A stretch of 64,000 nt of DNA from Herbaspirillum rhizosphaerae_A (GCF_046025915.1 NZ_JAQQFR010000007.1:1-64000), one strand, 5' to 3'. Counted from the first letter of the stretch, positions 8,395 to 18,176 are shown. Numbers and translations are program-made. The notes: a model not told the origin generated them from the sequence alone.

Positions 8395-9525
8395 TCATCG
8401 GCAACTGTCGTATCGGCCATACAAATCTAGCGTGGCGCCAATTACTTCTTGCGAGGAAAATTCTTGTTCTGCTCGCTGCCGTCCTTTCCTTCCCTGTTTT
8501 CGACGCAAGTCAGCATCATCTATCAGGCGGGCCAAAGCCTCGGCTAACAGCAGCACTTCTTTAGGCGGCACTAAAAGTCCATTTTCCTCGTGTCGGACAA
8601 CCTCCCGACAACCTGGTACGTCAGTCGTTACCACAGGCCTCCCTGCCGCCAATGCCTCCAACAAAGACTTGGGCAGGCCTTCACGATACGACGGCAAGCA
8701 AACGATATGACTATTTGACAAGATTTCAGGTATATCCTGCCTATGCCCCAACCATTCAATAACCTTTTCGCGCTCCCAATCCTCAAGTTGTTGAAGTGAG
8801 ATCGCTGCCGGATTGCCAATATCTGGCGCCCCCACCAACAAAAATCGTGCCTGAGTCTGCCGTTGCAGCAATAATCGAGCCGCAGCAACATATTCACCCA
8901 CTCCTTTGTCCCACAACATACGCGCGGTCAAAACCACTGTTACCTTACCTGTCGGCTCTTCCTTGACCGGAAATGCATCAAGATTGATGCCTGCGCCACG
9001 TATCAGCACGGCATCCGATTGGCGAACACGGTCAGTCGATATCGCGTCGTTAAGATCATCTTGATTTTCAAATACAACGCAACTTCCTCGCGGATTCAAC
9101 AAGAAACGCATGGCAAGATTGACAAAAGGCCTCAAACTTTTGGCCAAGACGCTACTAGAAGAAAAAATAAAGCCCATTCCAACGGGTGCATTTACGATAT
9201 TTTTCAAGCCTGTCAAGCGAGCGATAAACGAGCCGTAAAAGATCGGTTTCAATGCAATGTGATGAACGATGTCCGGACGCTCCGCCCTATATATGCGAAG
9301 CACACGGAATATCGTAGCCATCTCTTTGAAAGGATTAATACCGCGACGCTGAATCTCAAGTGGAACAAGCCGCAAACCTGCATCACGAATTTGCTTGCCA
9401 TGGACGCCTTCCCTGGCGACCACAACCACGTCGTAGCCGGACTGGCGTGCGGCCACTGCGCGTTCGATAAAGTGAGAACAAAAAAACCAGTCTTCCGTAA
9501 TCAGATAAAGGATTTTCTTATTCAT
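8395..9525 (-). CDS. glycosyltransferase family 4
   Basis: 376-aa retaining GT-B enzyme. The N-terminal domain has the usual KILYLITEDWFF opening, and the C-terminal donor-binding domain carries the EX7E motif in EGLPKSLLE followed by NGLLVPP. It probably adds a hexose or deoxyhexose to the lipid-linked O-antigen in the cytoplasm. Donor and acceptor cannot be read from sequence. It overlaps the next upstream glycosyltransferase by 4 bases and lies 93 bases before the phosphoglycosyl transferase gene. Confidence 0.88.
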   Translation of the reverse strand: MNKKILYLITEDWFFCSHFIERAVAARQSGYDVVVVAREGVHGKQIRDAGLRLVPLEIQRRGINPFKEMATIFRVLRIYRAERPDIVHHIALKPIFYGSFIARLTGLKNIVNAPVGMGFIFSSSSVLAKSLRPFVNLAMRFLLNPRGSCVVFENQDDLNDAISTDRVRQSDAVLIRGAGINLDAFPVKEEPTGKVTVVLTARMLWDKGVGEYVAAARLLLQRQTQARFLLVGAPDIGNPAAISLQQLEDWEREKVIEWLGHRQDIPEILSNSHIVCLPSYREGLPKSLLEALAAGRPVVTTDVPGCREVVRHEENGLLVPPKEVLLLAEALARLIDDADLRRKQGRKGRQRAEQEFSSQEVIGATLDLYGRYDSCR

Positions 9526-10424
9526 TGCTGCTCATCGATCGACGACAAAGTTTGCCGCAGTGTCTCTACGACGCCAGCAGGAACCGCCCCACCCATTCTT
9601 GTAAAAAATAGCTGACTGCATCCAGGTAGCGCAGCCAGACAATCGACTGCCACTTTTGCAAGACCTGCGGCGGTCGCAAGTAACAAATTGCCCCATTGCT
9701 TGCGTTGATAAAATAACCCTGTCTGCGCACGCAGCAATTGCCTTCTGGCGAGCAAGACCTTGCGAATTGGAAACACTCCCTGACGATATCCTAGCAATAC
9801 ATGCTCGATACATGCATACCGACTCTCGGGGGCCGCGCGCAATAGCAACTCCTGATCTTCAGCCCGAAGAACTTCAGGAGTGCGATACCGGTGTTTGCGA
9901 AACCAGGATGTTTTTCCCATCCAGCTGGGATGAGGCAACGGCAAGCCGCGCCACGGAGTAGCACAAATTTCTGCATGCGTTGCCCGATAGGGGAGCAATC
10001 CAACTATATCGCTCACGTTACGAAATACAACGGCCCGTGTACCCAGTAAATCAACGTCAGGATGGCGGCTTAGATATTCGAATTGCAATTGCAATCGATC
10101 TGGAAATGAGACATCGTCGGCATCCATGCGTGCAATATACGCACCTCTGGCAAGCTGGATCCCTTGATTCAAACGTGCTGCAAGTCCTCTGTTAACTCCG
10201 TCTGCAAACACACGAATACGCGCGTCCCCCATACTCATTGCAACGTTGACGGAATCGTCGAAGGAGCCGTCATCGATGACCAACAATTCGAAATTGACAA
10301 AAGTCTGATCGAGTATTGATCGTATGGCCGCAATAAATCCAGAGCCCCCATTTCTAACAGGTAAGAGCACGGATACAACAGGTAAATCGGTACCCGTGTC
10401 CCGCTCCATAGATGCAATCCCCAT
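9522..10424 (-). CDS. glycosyltransferase family 2
   Basis: 300-aa inverting GT-A enzyme. VSVLLPVRNGG begins the fold, VIDDGSFDDS is the nucleotide-binding aspartate block, and RMDADD supplies the DxD-type metal site. The start is the ATG at 10424, which overlaps the upstream stop as TGATG; the GTG one codon earlier is less likely. The C-terminal 90 residues contain a hydrophobic amphipathic stretch that may lie on the membrane. It belongs to the O-antigen glycosyltransferase run; sugar specificity is unknown. Confidence 0.85.
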   Translation of the reverse strand: MGIASMERDTGTDLPVVSVLLPVRNGGSGFIAAIRSILDQTFVNFELLVIDDGSFDDSVNVAMSMGDARIRVFADGVNRGLAARLNQGIQLARGAYIARMDADDVSFPDRLQLQFEYLSRHPDVDLLGTRAVVFRNVSDIVGLLPYRATHAEICATPWRGLPLPHPSWMGKTSWFRKHRYRTPEVLRAEDQELLLRAAPESRYACIEHVLLGYRQGVFPIRKVLLARRQLLRAQTGLFYQRKQWGNLLLATAAGLAKVAVDCLAALPGCSQLFFTRMGGAVPAGVVETLRQTLSSIDEQQ

Positions 10425-11428
10425 CACCGGAAGCGTTCACGCAAGCCAATTACTCGGTTCCTTGCCCAACGAATCGGACCCCGTATATACGGGGGAGCAT
10501 GAGGATACCACCTGTAAAACAACACCAACGGATATAGCAACTTGTAAAATAGCTTCTTCAACGAAAATTTTCGCATATGCCGGAAAAGCGTTTCAAAATA
10601 CTCGATCTCAATTGGCGCTGCTACGCCGAAGCGCCCAAAATCAGCGAGTTTACGAATACGATATTTTAAAAATAATCGCACCCACGTTCCGATTACTTGC
10701 GGATCATCACGCCAAGCGGGGTCCAACTTGGAAAACAAGCGAGAATACTCATACAACTCAACAGCAGGATTGTCTCTGCAAGACTCCGTAACCTGATGAG
10801 TGGCGTTAGTTGGGGTGGTGATTAACGGTTGCGAAGTGAACGCGAAATGAGAGTTGACAGATAGCGCTCGAATATAAAAATCGAGATCGACCAACCACTT
10901 CATCCCAGGATCATACTCAAGAGGCGTCTTGCGCCGATAAATCGTGGCACTGGGAGCACCTACGCAATTCCCCTCAAACAGACTATACGGGCGCTCAAGC
11001 AGGCTCGCCAATTGTTTCTCTGTCGGGCAATGAGTGCGGTCAACTCCACCAGAAACATCAACGATGCGTGTAGCAGAAAAACCAAAATCGGCTTCCGGAT
11101 GCTTGTCAAGCAGCGCGACGAAACTTCCAAGCGAATCTGCATCCGTGAAGTGATCATCGTGATGCAGGATCTTGACCAGTTCCCCATGCGCCCTCCGTAT
11201 GCATTCATTCCAATTTTCAGGCGAACCAAGGGGAACCGGGTTGCGCCAATAAATTAAGCGACCATCCAGGGGAAATTCTGCCACCAGATTCTCCACCGAA
11301 TCATCGGGGGAATCATCGGTAACGACTACCTCATAGTCCTTGAAGTTCTGTGCCCTAATTGACTCCAGTGTCAGTCGCAGGTATTCGACCTGCCGATATG
11401 CTGGAATGCAAATTGATACTTTCACCAT
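10424..11428 (-). CDS. glycosyltransferase family 2
   Basis: 334-aa GT-A enzyme starting VSICIPAYRQ, with VVTDDSPDDS as the donor aspartate block and LHHDD as the metal-binding region. A catalytic-loop candidate (VDLDF) is near residue 186. The C-terminus is basic and aromatic (LFYRWYPH), as in enzymes that touch the membrane. It is translationally coupled to the next gene (TGATG overlap) and lies 31 bases after the preceding glycosyltransferase gene. Its role is inferred as one of the O-antigen chain transferases; donor unknown. Confidence 0.83.
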   Translation of the reverse strand: MVKVSICIPAYRQVEYLRLTLESIRAQNFKDYEVVVTDDSPDDSVENLVAEFPLDGRLIYWRNPVPLGSPENWNECIRRAHGELVKILHHDDHFTDADSLGSFVALLDKHPEADFGFSATRIVDVSGGVDRTHCPTEKQLASLLERPYSLFEGNCVGAPSATIYRRKTPLEYDPGMKWLVDLDFYIRALSVNSHFAFTSQPLITTPTNATHQVTESCRDNPAVELYEYSRLFSKLDPAWRDDPQVIGTWVRLFLKYRIRKLADFGRFGVAAPIEIEYFETLFRHMRKFSLKKLFYKLLYPLVLFYRWYPHAPPYIRGPIRWARNRVIGLRERFR

Positions 11429-11459
11429 AAGCCAAGGCGTCCTTGAAATTTATTTGCAC

Positions 11460-12398
11460 TCATAGCAGACGTTCCAAACGTCGAATTAATGCACGCACGA
11501 TTCGACTGCGTAGTAACGGCACGCAGATTTTATTTTTTGTGGATGCCTCGTCTGCTACAGAGCCATCAACTGGAATTGCTACGGCCCCAGCAAATAGCTC
11601 TTGCGCCCACCAGACCCGGCCCAACAACGCGCTCTTGCGCTGCTCGACCAATGCCTTGCAACGCGCCCAAGCTTGACGATTTCGCTCCTGACGCTCGACG
11701 TCGTTATTTTCCATTAGTGACAAATTGGTGTTTCGCAAGCCGGTACTAACGTAATAATTGCAGGTAAATTCATCCACCCGCTCGGGGGCATGAAAAAAAC
11801 CGAGTCGAATCAGAAAATCCCAGTCTTCTGAGCGGTCCAGAGCCTCACAAAATGGTCGCTCACGCAACTCATCTATTAAATTTGCACGATCAATCATGAA
11901 GCTGTGAATGGGGATAAAATTTTCTGTCCACAATCCCGCCACAGAAAAAGAATGTCGCCTGAACGGTTGTGATTCTTCGATAATCTCCAGCGCGTCATTC
12001 TCCTTGCGCAACGTCGTTTGTGCATAGCTCCAAACTCGCCCCGAGCGCTGCAGTGCGGCGAGCAGCAACGCGCAATGATGTGGCTCCAAAGTATCGTCAT
12101 CGTCGAGAAAGCCAAGGTAGCGGCCCGTCGCCTGCTCCCAGCCGATATTCAGATTCTCAGCTCGACGGTCTCCAACCGCAGTATTGTGCAATACGCGAAT
12201 CGTCAGCCTACTAAACTCATCTTGCAAAGAGTTCAGAAACTGGCGTTCTGCGAGGTCCCCCCCTTGGTAAACAATCACCACCTCGATTGGCTGACAAGTA
12301 TTGGCAGCTACGCTGGTCAGAGCACGCCGAATCTCCCGAGGCCGCCCCCCGACCGTACGCATGACCAGAGAGACCAAATTATCCTGAAGTGCGTCCAT
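11460..12398 (-). CDS. glycosyltransferase family 2-like protein
   Basis: 312-aa protein with a GT-A opening (LVSLVMRTVGGRP), a VVIVYQGGD segment where the first donor aspartate block normally lies, and an acidic FLDDDDTLEP metal-binding motif. EDWDFLIRLG near residue 200 resembles the catalytic ED region of GT2 enzymes. The first aspartate block is less canonical than in its neighbours, so the family is clear but the subfamily is not. It lies 5 bases after the upstream GT2 gene and presumably acts in the same O-antigen pathway. Confidence 0.75.
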   Translation of the reverse strand: MDALQDNLVSLVMRTVGGRPREIRRALTSVAANTCQPIEVVIVYQGGDLAERQFLNSLQDEFSRLTIRVLHNTAVGDRRAENLNIGWEQATGRYLGFLDDDDTLEPHHCALLLAALQRSGRVWSYAQTTLRKENDALEIIEESQPFRRHSFSVAGLWTENFIPIHSFMIDRANLIDELRERPFCEALDRSEDWDFLIRLGFFHAPERVDEFTCNYYVSTGLRNTNLSLMENNDVERQERNRQAWARCKALVEQRKSALLGRVWWAQELFAGAVAIPVDGSVADEASTKNKICVPLLRSRIVRALIRRLERLL

Positions 12399-12403
12399 AA
12401 ATG

Positions 12404-13441
12404 CTAACTCGGCATGATACGGCGCAATCGACGGAGCAGTGCATGCAGATAGGCTCGCGCGGAGCGTTTCTCTTGCACAATGTCCGCGGGATCAAAATAC
12501 CGCGCAGCATTCACACCTCGTGCCACGATGGCTGGATTGCTCCCTTGACGCAGCACCACCTCGGAGAATTTTCCACGCAAGAGCTGATGCAACGCGCTTG
12601 TATCCCAATAAGCCGACACCGTATTGCCATCCTCTATCTTGCCGAACCAAGCAGCGATTTCTTCCAAATACTCCGCGCCCGGAAGTGGACGCTCCAGGAT
12701 GACGCTCTCATGCAAGTCAATGTCATGCTGCGTCGGAGTCACACCGGCTTCAGACAACATTAATTTCCTGACTTTCAAAGAAACATCATATTGCCCATTG
12801 GAGAGCGTTGAGCTGTATTGCTTTTGATGCAACCGATAACTTAGTAAATGCTGAGGTAGATTGGCGGCACGGACACGTAACAGCAATCGACTCCACAAAT
12901 GATAATCTTCGGCATGTCGAAAGTCATTTGCGTAATTAAAAAGCCCGCTATCGACCAAAGACCGTCGAAACATCAATGTCGGATGGGCTAACGAACAATA
13001 AAAAAGCAACGCGACATGAATGTCCTTATGTTCTGATGGAAAGACATGAACATACGGGGTTTTTATTGCCCCAAAAAATCGAATAGCACAGCCAACAATA
13101 TCAACATCTGCGTGTGTCGATAAAAAACCAATCTGCTCAGCAAAGCGGGTAGGTTCGCAGATATCATCCTGATCCATACGCGCTATAAACTTACCCTTAC
13201 ACAATGACAACCCTATATTCAGGGTAGGCACCAGACCGACATTGCTAGGATTTTTTATTAGCTGAACACGAGAATCGCTGAATTGGCTAATTAATGCACA
13301 GGAATTATCAGTTGAGCCGTCATCGATAATTAATATCTCAAAATCAGCAAAGCTCTGCTGCAAAACGCTTTGTAAAGCCTCAACTAAATGCGTCTCGCCG
13401 TTATATACAGGCATTACGACGCTAAGCGCAGGACCACTCAT
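12404..13441 (-). CDS. glycosyltransferase family 2
   Basis: 345-aa GT-A enzyme with LSVVMPVYNGE, IIDDGSTDNS and RMDQDD motifs. The start is placed at ATG 13441 because an AGGTGA ribosome-binding site lies 8 bases upstream on the minus strand; a GTG four codons earlier would sit inside that site. It is the first of a tight run of five glycosyltransferase genes reading toward the window start. The region just upstream is AT-rich and includes a 121-base gap without a gene. Confidence 0.85.
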   Translation of the reverse strand: MSGPALSVVMPVYNGETHLVEALQSVLQQSFADFEILIIDDGSTDNSCALISQFSDSRVQLIKNPSNVGLVPTLNIGLSLCKGKFIARMDQDDICEPTRFAEQIGFLSTHADVDIVGCAIRFFGAIKTPYVHVFPSEHKDIHVALLFYCSLAHPTLMFRRSLVDSGLFNYANDFRHAEDYHLWSRLLLRVRAANLPQHLLSYRLHQKQYSSTLSNGQYDVSLKVRKLMLSEAGVTPTQHDIDLHESVILERPLPGAEYLEEIAAWFGKIEDGNTVSAYWDTSALHQLLRGKFSEVVLRQGSNPAIVARGVNAARYFDPADIVQEKRSARAYLHALLRRLRRIMPS

Positions 13442-13562
13442 CTTAAAAGTCACCTTTTGAATTACCGCTGTTATTGATTAAAAACCGCGCCCATTTGTTG
13501 ATAGGCGCTGCACTTCATCTTTGAGGACTCCCTCACAAAAATGAGGTGGTTTTAGGCGCAAA

Positions 13563-14258
13563 TCAAGATTTTGAGTAATATTTTTCACAGACGCGCTGAA
13601 GATAAGCGGAGTCAAAAGAGACGTTGCATCGTTCAATCGAATTGCCGATTCTGGAGACATCAATTTCGTAACTTGCCCCCTTCTCAACACGGTCATAGAC
13701 TGCGTCAAGCCCTAATATATTTTCCAAAACCTCAACAATTTCACGTACAAAGAAGTTTTTTGTATTTGCAATATCAATTGTTTCTTTTGCGCAATTTTCC
13801 ACTTCGAGCAAATCCATCGCAATAGCCACAACATCTGCTATATCAATGACATTTCTTTTTGCCCCCATCCAAAGCTTGAAATTTTCTGCATGTGCAATTT
13901 TATGATGTAAGAAATTCAAAAGTGTATGAGGATTTCTCGTAATTCCGACGACTTGGGGGAGGCGAAATATCAAGTAGCCGCTGTGAGATCTGACCAGATC
14001 TTCCATAGCCATTTTGTGTCGAACATACATGCTATCGGCCAAGGAGGGATCACCAACGCTGCAAGTGCCGAAATAGATAAAACGACGCGCCTTTGAAAAC
14101 TGCTGTAATGCTGACGACAGCATTAATCGTTCTCGCTCAAATTCCAAGCTATCGCGACAGTCGGAATTAGAAACGCCGGCAGCGTAAAGGCAAGCATCAT
14201 CAAAATATGCGCCTGCACGTCCAAATGCGTTAGCAATTAACCCCGAACCAATTATCAT
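13563..14258 (-). CDS. short SDR-family NAD(P)-binding protein
   Basis: 231-aa protein that starts directly at a dinucleotide-binding glycine motif (IIGSGLIA). It has a serine in FGTCSVGD and a YxxxK pair in YVRHK, the catalytic set of extended short-chain dehydrogenases. It is about 70-90 residues shorter than typical sugar epimerases of 300-320 aa, and the missing part corresponds to one or two early beta-alpha units. No truncation is visible in frame upstream. It probably modifies a nucleotide sugar for the O-antigen. Its base composition is visibly AT-rich relative to the core LPS genes. Confidence 0.7.
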   Translation of the reverse strand: MIIGSGLIANAFGRAGAYFDDACLYAAGVSNSDCRDSLEFERERLMLSSALQQFSKARRFIYFGTCSVGDPSLADSMYVRHKMAMEDLVRSHSGYLIFRLPQVVGITRNPHTLLNFLHHKIAHAENFKLWMGAKRNVIDIADVVAIAMDLLEVENCAKETIDIANTKNFFVREIVEVLENILGLDAVYDRVEKGASYEIDVSRIGNSIERCNVSFDSAYLQRVCEKYYSKS

Positions 14259-14312
14259 TTTTTAAAAATCCACTTATTTATCACGCTGCATCCCCACAAT
14301 TATCCATACTTA

Positions 14313-15173
14313 TCAGAGACGAATCCAGCGCTCAGGGACTAAATCCCGCGCATCCGGCTTATCCCCGCGAAACCACTGCCGTGGGGCCACGACAATGCTA
14401 TCGGAACGAGAATCGAGCCACGCACCCCACCAGCTAAATGTACTGTTTGCAATGATGTGATGACGACAGGCCGACATTAGTCGCAAGTCCTCATAGTTGG
14501 TATCTGCATTATTGTGGCGCACAAAATGGGTCGGATGCGGCAACTGCAGATTTTCGGCAACCCAACCCGGATCGTCAGAAAACACGAAAAGTTCGATCTC
14601 TTTCCCTGCCTGCTCGACAAGCTTACTCACACTTCGTCGGTAGTAGTCCAGATCACATGTCCCATGCACGGCGCTGGCAGATGCGTTACTCACATAATCG
14701 CCTCTGCGAACATGCAATGACACCGATAACACGCTGTCAATTTTCTTCAGCCACGCTTGATTCTCTGGCGACGGGGGAGTAGCGATACGGAAATCATCAC
14801 GTATCGTCTGAATAACATCTGCAAAATATTGTTCACTCTGCCAGTAGCCGTCGATGTAGATCCCGTCGGGCAGGGCTAAAACGGCAGGATCAAAGGTAAA
14901 GGCCGATTCGGTAACGACCCTCATTGCTCCGCCGCTAAAACGGCGCAACCAGCGATTGAGGCGCGACTCCCGCTGCATACCAGGTAGATCACGCGGTGCC
15001 GCATCAAGCAATTTTGCCGCGAAGTGCTGCAGTCCAAAGGCATGTGTTTCATAATTTTCAAAGGCGCGACGATCAATATATAAATCGACGCCCAGCCGCT
15101 GTGCCAGAGCGCGGCCCGCCGCATACTGGAACATTTGATTACCGAGTCCACCGATAAGGCGAGTAACGATCAT
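14313..15173 (-). CDS. GT11 fucosyltransferase-fold enzyme (alpha-1,2-fucosyl/colitosyl type)
   Basis: 286-aa enzyme with the three signature blocks of GT11: GGLGNQMFQYA at residues 8-18, HVRRGDYV (GDP-binding arginine), and NSTFSWWGAWL. Family members transfer L-fucose from GDP-fucose, and some homologues transfer the 3,6-dideoxy analogue colitose. Because the locus encodes a ColD-type dehydrase, colitose is a realistic donor here. The ATG overlaps the stop of the acetyltransferase gene upstream by 4 bases (ATGA). Family certain; donor inferred. Confidence 0.92.
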   Translation of the reverse strand: MIVTRLIGGLGNQMFQYAAGRALAQRLGVDLYIDRRAFENYETHAFGLQHFAAKLLDAAPRDLPGMQRESRLNRWLRRFSGGAMRVVTESAFTFDPAVLALPDGIYIDGYWQSEQYFADVIQTIRDDFRIATPPSPENQAWLKKIDSVLSVSLHVRRGDYVSNASASAVHGTCDLDYYRRSVSKLVEQAGKEIELFVFSDDPGWVAENLQLPHPTHFVRHNNADTNYEDLRLMSACRHHIIANSTFSWWGAWLDSRSDSIVVAPRQWFRGDKPDARDLVPERWIRL

Positions 15174-15898
15174 AATGTTTTTTCAATATCACTTTGTAGG
15201 GAATTGATAACTTCACGTGCGGTATCAATAGGCTGATCCCACCAAGAACTGCGCATTATCACGTCAATTGACTCTTTATTAAAACGATATCCAAGCAAGC
15301 GCGCCGGAGACCCCGCGACAATCGCAAATGGAGGCACGTCTTGATTTACAAAAGAATTGGCGCCGACCACAGCGCCAATTCCCACACTTATTCCGCGTCG
15401 AATAATAGAACCTGCACCAATCCAAGCGTCATGCCCAATAGAACAAGGAAGTTTTGTTAACTGCTCGTAAGGATTTTCATAAAACATACTGCTGGTTGAT
15501 ATTGAAGTGGTGGCATGTTCACCCGGACCGACTGCGACATCATTCGCAATGGAGACATAACGCCCTATTGAGGCGCGGGTTATATGGCAGTTGAAACCGA
15601 CATAACTATATGCACCAATGGAGCTGTCTGGTGAAACGAAGCTCCCTTTCATAATGGAGATATCTTCTCCGTCCAAGAAGTCTGCTTTGTGTATGTTTGA
15701 ATTGATGTCGCAAGCAAGCGGCATCAAAAACGGGTCAACCTCTGGCGGCTCAGGGGTCCCGTGCAGAACTATCCACTCGGTGAGAGACTTCAAATCGGCA
15801 GTCAAATTACCACTAGGAGAGTCCAGGAGAAACTGCGCGATTTCTGGTTTTAACGCCCGCCTAATGATCCAACTCGTAGCTGCCTTGATTAATTCCAT
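15170..15898 (-). CDS. left-handed beta-helix (hexapeptide) acetyltransferase, CatB/xenobiotic type
   Basis: 242-aa protein whose residues from about 80 to 200 form hexapeptide repeats, including CSIGHDAWIGAGSIIRRG and VNQDVPPFAIVAGSPARLLG. The loop with GPGEHAT carries the histidine expected to act as base. The family O-acetylates sugars or antibiotics using acetyl-CoA. The first 70 residues are not typical of the family and may form a helical acceptor or oligomerisation part. Lying between two fucosyltransferase-fold genes, it probably acetylates a sugar of the O-antigen repeat. Confidence 0.82.
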   Translation of the reverse strand: MELIKAATSWIIRRALKPEIAQFLLDSPSGNLTADLKSLTEWIVLHGTPEPPEVDPFLMPLACDINSNIHKADFLDGEDISIMKGSFVSPDSSIGAYSYVGFNCHITRASIGRYVSIANDVAVGPGEHATTSISTSSMFYENPYEQLTKLPCSIGHDAWIGAGSIIRRGISVGIGAVVGANSFVNQDVPPFAIVAGSPARLLGYRFNKESIDVIMRSSWWDQPIDTAREVINSLQSDIEKTL

Positions 15899-15929
15899 TT
15901 AGTTTGGTCCCGGCTAAAAATAAGCGATT

Positions 15930-16916
15930 TCATACTTTTGAACTCCACCAATGCTTGTACTTATCGCGCCAGGTTATATTCTCTGGAGGCGCTGCCGGCG
16001 CTTCTGGCAATTTAAACACTGCAGAATTGGGATGCAGAGTGACCTGCTCACATTTACCTGAAGTCGAACTGAGCACCGATTGCAGTATGTTCGAGAGATT
16101 TGCAAAAAATTGAGCGTGATTAAGGTAATGCTCACGGGCAGATATAATCGCAGGCAAACGTTGCTCATAATTACTTGGATCATCGATCAACTCGATGACC
16201 GCAGCTGCCGCCGCTTCAGGCTGATTTAAGCTTATTTCCTGCCAAGCGCCTTCTTTAAAATACCGCCCTACGTTTGTGCACCCGAAATAGAGAGGAAAAC
16301 AATAAGCCAGCCAAGCATCGGGGAGTTTTTCCGTGAGAAAGTCATCACCAGAAAAATTCTCTAATACGATCGCATATCGATAGGGAGCGAGAACATCCCA
16401 TTTTGAATCGAAACCACGAATGCCTCTGCCATAGACATCCAGTCTGTCGCCTAATTTTTGTTTGAGTATTTCCACAAAAGCGAGTCGTTGCTGGTGCCCT
16501 TCGGTAAACGCCTTGTCGGAGGAAATGACACAGACATCACGTGTTTTTACAACGGGAGGCAACGAAAACAATTCGTCGTATGATCTTTCGACAAACCAAG
16601 GGTGTCCCTGCTGAATTCTTAGCTGACGAGGATGGGTGAGGTCCTGGCGACCGCTTATCACATAGAAAAATTGCTTCAGAAACTCAGTCTGATAAGACCC
16701 AATCGAATCTGGCTCACCGGCGATAAAAATTACGCGCTCGGGCGGACACCCGACGATTTCCGTTTTTTCCAGAGACTCGAACACCACCCACATATCACAA
16801 TCGCGGACATCACTGTCAACGTGAAACCTGAACGGGCCCCATTCAGCTTGGCCACCAGGCATCTGGCGCAGCCATGGCCAAAGCGGCGCGCACGTTGATA
16901 GTTTGACTTCGATCAT
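15930..16916 (-). CDS. GT10 alpha-1,3/4-fucosyltransferase-fold enzyme
   Basis: 328-aa protein whose C-terminal half carries the GT10 donor signature: YAIVLENFSGDDFLTEKL followed by an aromatic-rich FPLYFGC segment, as in bacterial alpha-1,3-fucosyltransferases. The N-terminal half (residues 1-150) is the more variable acceptor domain. GDP-L-fucose is the usual donor, but with ColD encoded nearby GDP-colitose is possible. It sits directly downstream of the Wzt gene (9-base gap), so it probably belongs to the same transcript as the ABC exporter. Donor and linkage are inferred. Confidence 0.8.
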   Translation of the reverse strand: MIEVKLSTCAPLWPWLRQMPGGQAEWGPFRFHVDSDVRDCDMWVVFESLEKTEIVGCPPERVIFIAGEPDSIGSYQTEFLKQFFYVISGRQDLTHPRQLRIQQGHPWFVERSYDELFSLPPVVKTRDVCVISSDKAFTEGHQQRLAFVEILKQKLGDRLDVYGRGIRGFDSKWDVLAPYRYAIVLENFSGDDFLTEKLPDAWLAYCFPLYFGCTNVGRYFKEGAWQEISLNQPEAAAAAVIELIDDPSNYEQRLPAIISAREHYLNHAQFFANLSNILQSVLSSTSGKCEQVTLHPNSAVFKLPEAPAAPPENITWRDKYKHWWSSKV

Positions 16917-16925
16917 GCGCGCATC

Positions 16926-18176
16926 TCAGACCCGCTCAAGGCGCCAGTTTGGATTCAAATAAACAAATCCAAAGGTTTGCTCATTTGCGTGCTGAGTGTT
17001 GTACAGCGTCGACGCCCGCATACGGAAAGGAAACGAAGCTGCATCAGCGAAAAAATCTCCTATGCCAAATCGGCTGCAGTGCACTTCAAGCACATAACTC
17101 CCAGCGATCAGGAAACGCGCCGGGATTGTCGCACGCACAACACACTCGCCGATGGAGGCATCCTCAGCAGCCGAGTCCCAATCGGCAAGCAGTGCACGCG
17201 TTACCAATTCACCCATGACGGTCTTGATATAAAAACCGATGCGGAAGTTATCGAGCGTATGCCTTATTTTGAAAGCAATCGCGACATCCAGAGGCTTATC
17301 GCCATCGTATTCAGTGTGTGGCAAACCATCTTGGCTCAATTCGACCGCAAGCAGATCTACTTCCTCCGTGAACAGAGGAAGTGTTGCTGACTCTGTGCGA
17401 ACGGAATGACGCAAGTAAGAACCAACAGCCACATCAACCGTTTGCTTTTCGCTTACACGCCCACCGTCCAGAATAATGGCGGTGTCACACATCTCTCGTA
17501 CCGCCCCCATGCTATGGCTGACGAATAGCACAGTACGTCCTTCTGCTGCCAACTCGCGCATCTTTTTTTGAGACTTGCGCTGAAAGTTGGCGTCGCCGAC
17601 AGAAAGTACTTCATCCAACACTAAGATATCGGGCTCCAGAAAAGCTGAAACCGAGAATGCAAGCCGAACGTACATACCACTGGAATAATGCTTCACAGGT
17701 GTATCCAGGAATTTTTCCACCTCGGCAAAATCCACTACCGCATCAAATTTCTGACGGACCTCGGCTTGACTCATCCCCAGCACAGCGCCACTGAGATAAA
17801 TATTTTCTCGGCCGGTAAGTTCGGGATGAAAGCCTGTTCCGACCTCTAGCAGACTACTCATGCGTCCACGATATCGGACGGTTCCCGAGGTTGGACTGAC
17901 CACACGCGACAGTATCTTTAGTAACGTCGATTTTCCAGCTCCATTCCTGCCGACGATAGCAAGCCGCTCCCCCTGCTCGACTTCAAAACTCACGTCCTTC
18001 AGTGCCCAGAAGGTCTCCTGGGTCTCTTCTGCACGCACCTCTGCTTCTGGACGTTTGAATAAGCTAAAAAAACTACCCGTCACGGCCTCTCTTAATGACT
18101 GTTTTTGAGGTCTTTTAGAACGGTGGGCCAATTGATAGCTCTTCGACAACTGGTCTACAACAATGACATTACTCAT
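16926..18176 (-). CDS. wzt: O-antigen ABC exporter ATP-binding protein with C-terminal polysaccharide-binding domain
   Basis: 416-aa ATPase. Walker A is GRNGAGKST, the signature motif is YSSGMYVRLAFS, Walker B is ILVLDEVLSVGD and the switch histidine is in VSHSMG. After about residue 275 an extra beta-sandwich-like domain follows, which in Wzt proteins recognises the finished, often end-modified, polysaccharide. Together with Wzm it exports lipid-linked O-antigen across the inner membrane. Its presence, and the lack of Wzx or Wzy genes in the window, point to ABC-dependent rather than Wzy-dependent assembly. Confidence 0.93.
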   Translation of the reverse strand: MSNVIVVDQLSKSYQLAHRSKRPQKQSLREAVTGSFFSLFKRPEAEVRAEETQETFWALKDVSFEVEQGERLAIVGRNGAGKSTLLKILSRVVSPTSGTVRYRGRMSSLLEVGTGFHPELTGRENIYLSGAVLGMSQAEVRQKFDAVVDFAEVEKFLDTPVKHYSSGMYVRLAFSVSAFLEPDILVLDEVLSVGDANFQRKSQKKMRELAAEGRTVLFVSHSMGAVREMCDTAIILDGGRVSEKQTVDVAVGSYLRHSVRTESATLPLFTEEVDLLAVELSQDGLPHTEYDGDKPLDVAIAFKIRHTLDNFRIGFYIKTVMGELVTRALLADWDSAAEDASIGECVVRATIPARFLIAGSYVLEVHCSRFGIGDFFADAASFPFRMRASTLYNTQHANEQTFGFVYLNPNWRLERV

